Assembly (NCBI GenBank): GCA_003343765.1 | Contig: QAKO01000081.1 | Span: forward strand, 1 to 8,556 | Source of the DNA: Bacillota bacterium | GTDB lineage: Bacteria > Bacillota > Clostridia > Christensenellales > Borkfalkiaceae | DNA length: 8,556 nt | Reading direction: 5' to 3' | In this document: positions 6,431 through 8,556 of the stretch, in pieces | Layout of the letters: each line of letters begins with the position of its first letter | Numbering within the stretch: the stretch's first letter is position 1 | Made by a program: the position numbers and the translations under genes | The notes under the pieces: generated by a model | The model's database searches: none | What the model was told of the DNA's origin: nothing | Seen by the model: the letters and a program-made list of their open reading frames with translations, nothing else

Positions 6431-8556
6431 ATGGCAAAAATCAACATTCTTGACAGCGGAGTATATAACCGTATTGCGGCGGGCGAAGTAGTGGACAGAC
6501 CCTACTCGGTCGTGAAAGAGTTTGTGGAAAACAGTCTGGATGCGGGGGCAAAAAATATTACGGTTACGATCGAACGCGGCGGGAAAGATCTGATCAGTGT
6601 ATCGGACGACGGAAGCGGTATTGAAAAAGACGACTTGCGCGCAGCGTTCATGCCGCACGCAACGAGTAAGATTGCCAAGGCGGAAGATCTTGATAATATA
6701 CATACGCTTGGATTTCGCGGTGAGGCGCTGGCGAGTATTGCGTCTGTCAGCAATGCAACGGTTCGTTCCCGTGCTGCGGGAGCGGCTGAAGCGTATGAAC
6801 TGACGTGTTCGGGCGGAAAATTGGGAGACGTGCAGCCCTGTGCTTTGGGCAACGGTACCGAAATGACGGCGGAGAGTTTGTTTTACAATACGCCGGTACG
6901 CGCAAAATTTCTTAAGACGGATAAAGGGGAGGAAAGCGAGATCACAAATTTTGTGTCGCGGTTTATTTTAGGTAATCCTTCCGTTGCATTCCGCTATTTT
7001 GCAGACGGAAAACTTGTTTTGCAGTCTTACGGCGGCGGGCTGGATGAAGCGGTTGCGGCAGTATACGGTGGTTCAGTCATCGGTGAGTGCTATAAGATCG
7101 ATGCGACCAAGCATGGGGTGCGCATACGCGGATATCTTGGGAAGCCTTCCTTTACAAAGGCAAACCGCACCTATCAGAATACTTTTGTGAACGGAAGGTA
7201 CGTTGTAAACAATACGATCGGTTCGGCGGTGATGAATGCATACGGCAGTTATCTGATGAAGCGCCAGTACCCGTTTTATATTTTGTTTATCGATGTACCG
7301 TCGGAAGTGGTGGATGTGAATGTCCACCCCAATAAAGCGAATGTGCGCTTTGAAAACAACCAGGTTATTTACGGAAGTATTTATTCTGTCATTTCCGCAG
7401 CTCTGGACGGAAATGCGAGTGCTTTGGAGTTTGTTGTGGACGGCGGTTCGCCGATGCCGGGTTCAGAAACTATAAAAACCGAAACGGCGAAGACAGAAGC
7501 GGGAACGCCGAACATTTTGCATCAGGAAAAGGGTATGCAAAGTGCGGGACGAACAGTCGATGCGTCAAATGGTGTAAATTTATTTCCGAAACGCAGTATT
7601 CAAACGACAGGAACAGACAGATCATCGGCAAAATCTGATAACGTATCCAATGCTGATTTTTATAGTGAATTTATTAAAAATCGTCAAAATCAGAGTACTA
7701 TGTCTGATATAAAAGCGCAAAAACAGGGCGATTTCAGTAAGGAATACAACGTAGCACAAATCAGAAAAGATTTCGGGATTGCCCCGCAGACGGAAAAAAT
7801 CGTTTTTCATGACAGCGGGAAAGCTGTTGTTTCGGAAGAAAAAAACAAACCTTATGAGGCACCTGCTGAGCGGACGAATTCGGGCGGGAACGATCAGAAT
7901 TCCGAATCTTCTGCGGATGTGTTTTCTGAAAATAAGCGATATCTGGAAGCATTGGAGCAGAAAGCGAAACAGCAGAAAATCATTTTTGAAAATGCAGTTT
8001 TTAAGGGGTGTCTTTTTAATACATATTTGCTGTATGAAGAGGGCGACAATGTTTATATCATTGATCAGCATGCGGCGCATGAGAGATTGATTTTCAATCG
8101 TCTGAAAGAAGAAATGGAAGCAAGGACGGTTGTGCGTCAGCCGATGCTTGTTCCGTATGTGTTGAATCTGAACCGTGAAGAGTTTGATTTCTTGTCGGAG
8201 AACGCCAAGACGCTGGAAGAGATCGGGTTTGAAATCGAAGAATTCGGGGCGAACTGTTTTAAGGTTTCGGCAGTGCCTTTGGATCTGCAGGATATAGATA
8301 TCGGCGGATTTTTTACGGAAGTATTGCGGGAAGTAGGGACGTTGCGCGGTATACGCTTGTCGGAAATTTTGCGGGATAAGCTGGCGATGGCGGCGTGCAA
8401 GCATGCGGTGAAAGGCGGAATGTCTTTGAGTGATACGGAAAAGGACAAACTTTTTGAAATGCTTCACGGAGATATGGGATTGAAATGTCCGCACGGCAGA
8501 CCGATAGCCGTAAAACTGACGAAAACAGAAATTGAAAAAATGTTTAAAAGGATCGT
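6431..8556 (+). CDS. mutL: DNA mismatch repair protein MutL, 3' end cut by the window
   Basis: MutL is the ATP-dependent mediator recruited by MutS; in bacteria without MutH it also nicks the strand to be repaired. 708 codons are visible and open to the edge. The GHKL ATPase has Glu30 and Asn34 in EFVENSLDAGA, DDGSGI (59-64), PHATSK (75-80) and GFRGEAL (94-100). A polar, low-complexity linker runs about 340-525. The C-terminal endonuclease domain has DQHAAHE (Asp545, His547, Glu551), ACKHAVKGG (Cys656), CPHGRP (Cys686, His688) and FKR (705-707). QPMLVP (570-575) matches the beta-clamp motif of Bacillus-type MutL. The consensus final Glu of DQHA(X)2E(X)4E is Asn556 here. FKR normally lies at the very C-terminus, so only a few codons are probably missing. 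The visible length already exceeds the usual 600-680, because of the linker. The gene lies 65 bp after mutS in the same operon. Confidence 0.97.
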   Translation, partial: MAKINILDSGVYNRIAAGEVVDRPYSVVKEFVENSLDAGAKNITVTIERGGKDLISVSDDGSGIEKDDLRAAFMPHATSKIAKAEDLDNIHTLGFRGEALASIASVSNATVRSRAAGAAEAYELTCSGGKLGDVQPCALGNGTEMTAESLFYNTPVRAKFLKTDKGEESEITNFVSRFILGNPSVAFRYFADGKLVLQSYGGGLDEAVAAVYGGSVIGECYKIDATKHGVRIRGYLGKPSFTKANRTYQNTFVNGRYVVNNTIGSAVMNAYGSYLMKRQYPFYILFIDVPSEVVDVNVHPNKANVRFENNQVIYGSIYSVISAALDGNASALEFVVDGGSPMPGSETIKTETAKTEAGTPNILHQEKGMQSAGRTVDASNGVNLFPKRSIQTTGTDRSSAKSDNVSNADFYSEFIKNRQNQSTMSDIKAQKQGDFSKEYNVAQIRKDFGIAPQTEKIVFHDSGKAVVSEEKNKPYEAPAERTNSGGNDQNSESSADVFSENKRYLEALEQKAKQQKIIFENAVFKGCLFNTYLLYEEGDNVYIIDQHAAHERLIFNRLKEEMEARTVVRQPMLVPYVLNLNREEFDFLSENAKTLEEIGFEIEEFGANCFKVSAVPLDLQDIDIGGFFTEVLREVGTLRGIRLSEILRDKLAMAACKHAVKGGMSLSDTEKDKLFEMLHGDMGLKCPHGRPIAVKLTKTEIEKMFKRI

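Noticed and set aside
6017..6703. 228-codon minus-strand open frame spanning the mutS-mutL junction
   Set aside because: Antisense to conserved ends of both genes; no plausible start context or domain.
7622..8494. 290-codon minus-strand open frame
   Set aside because: Antisense to the mutL linker and nuclease domain. The translation has shadow-type Phe/Arg/Ile composition and no motif.
1..8556. Mobile element, CRISPR array, tRNA/rRNA gene or defence system
   Set aside because: No transposase, integrase, spaced direct repeats, cloverleaf or defence domain was seen. Four conserved housekeeping genes fill nearly the whole window.

Overview
This window looks like ordinary core chromosome from a Gram-positive, Clostridia-type (Bacillota) bacterium, probably an anaerobe. 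Three things point there. The order miaB-mutS-mutL is typical of that group. The genes have purine-rich Shine-Dalgarno sites (AAGGGAG, AGGAAGGA, AAAGGA). MutL is the endonuclease-bearing, non-methyl-directed type. Codon use is rich in GCG, ACG, CCG and CGN, so this is not a very AT-rich Clostridium; an uncultured gut lineage is a guess. I see no phage, transposon, CRISPR, toxin-antitoxin or other accessory signal.

Layout. Positions 1-73 are AT-rich and non-coding as far as can be supported, with short inverted repeats that probably terminate the leftward gene. Positions 74-2284 (minus strand) encode a complete bifunctional class A penicillin-binding protein, with a membrane anchor, a GT51 glycosyltransferase, a transpeptidase with intact SxxK/SxN/KTG motifs, and a C-terminal beta-rich, FnIII-like tail. 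A 137-bp divergent intergenic region (2285-2421) carries a strong rightward sigma-A-type promoter, a weaker leftward one and two short palindromes. Rightward from there run miaB (2422-3750), mutS (3768-6365) and mutL (6431 to the window edge). The gaps are only 17 and 65 bp and hold no terminator, so they most likely form one operon. mutL is cut by the window end, probably within a few codons of its stop.

How the genes work together. MiaB adds the 2-methylthio group to i6A37 of tRNAs that read UNN codons. MutS recognises mismatches, and MutL is the ATP-dependent effector, here with its own metal-dependent nicking domain. The link between MiaB and mismatch repair is positional and widely conserved, not mechanistic. 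The divergent penicillin-binding protein is a separate transcription unit for peptidoglycan synthesis.

No new system is evident. The points most worth a second look are small: a Glu-to-Asn change at the end of MutL's DQHA nuclease motif; no recognisable beta-clamp motif in the MutS C-terminal linker although MutL keeps one; hairpins at the miaB/mutS and mutS/mutL junctions; an 8-bp palindrome, TTGCGCAA, found in two intergenic regions; and an exported PBP with 16 cysteines.
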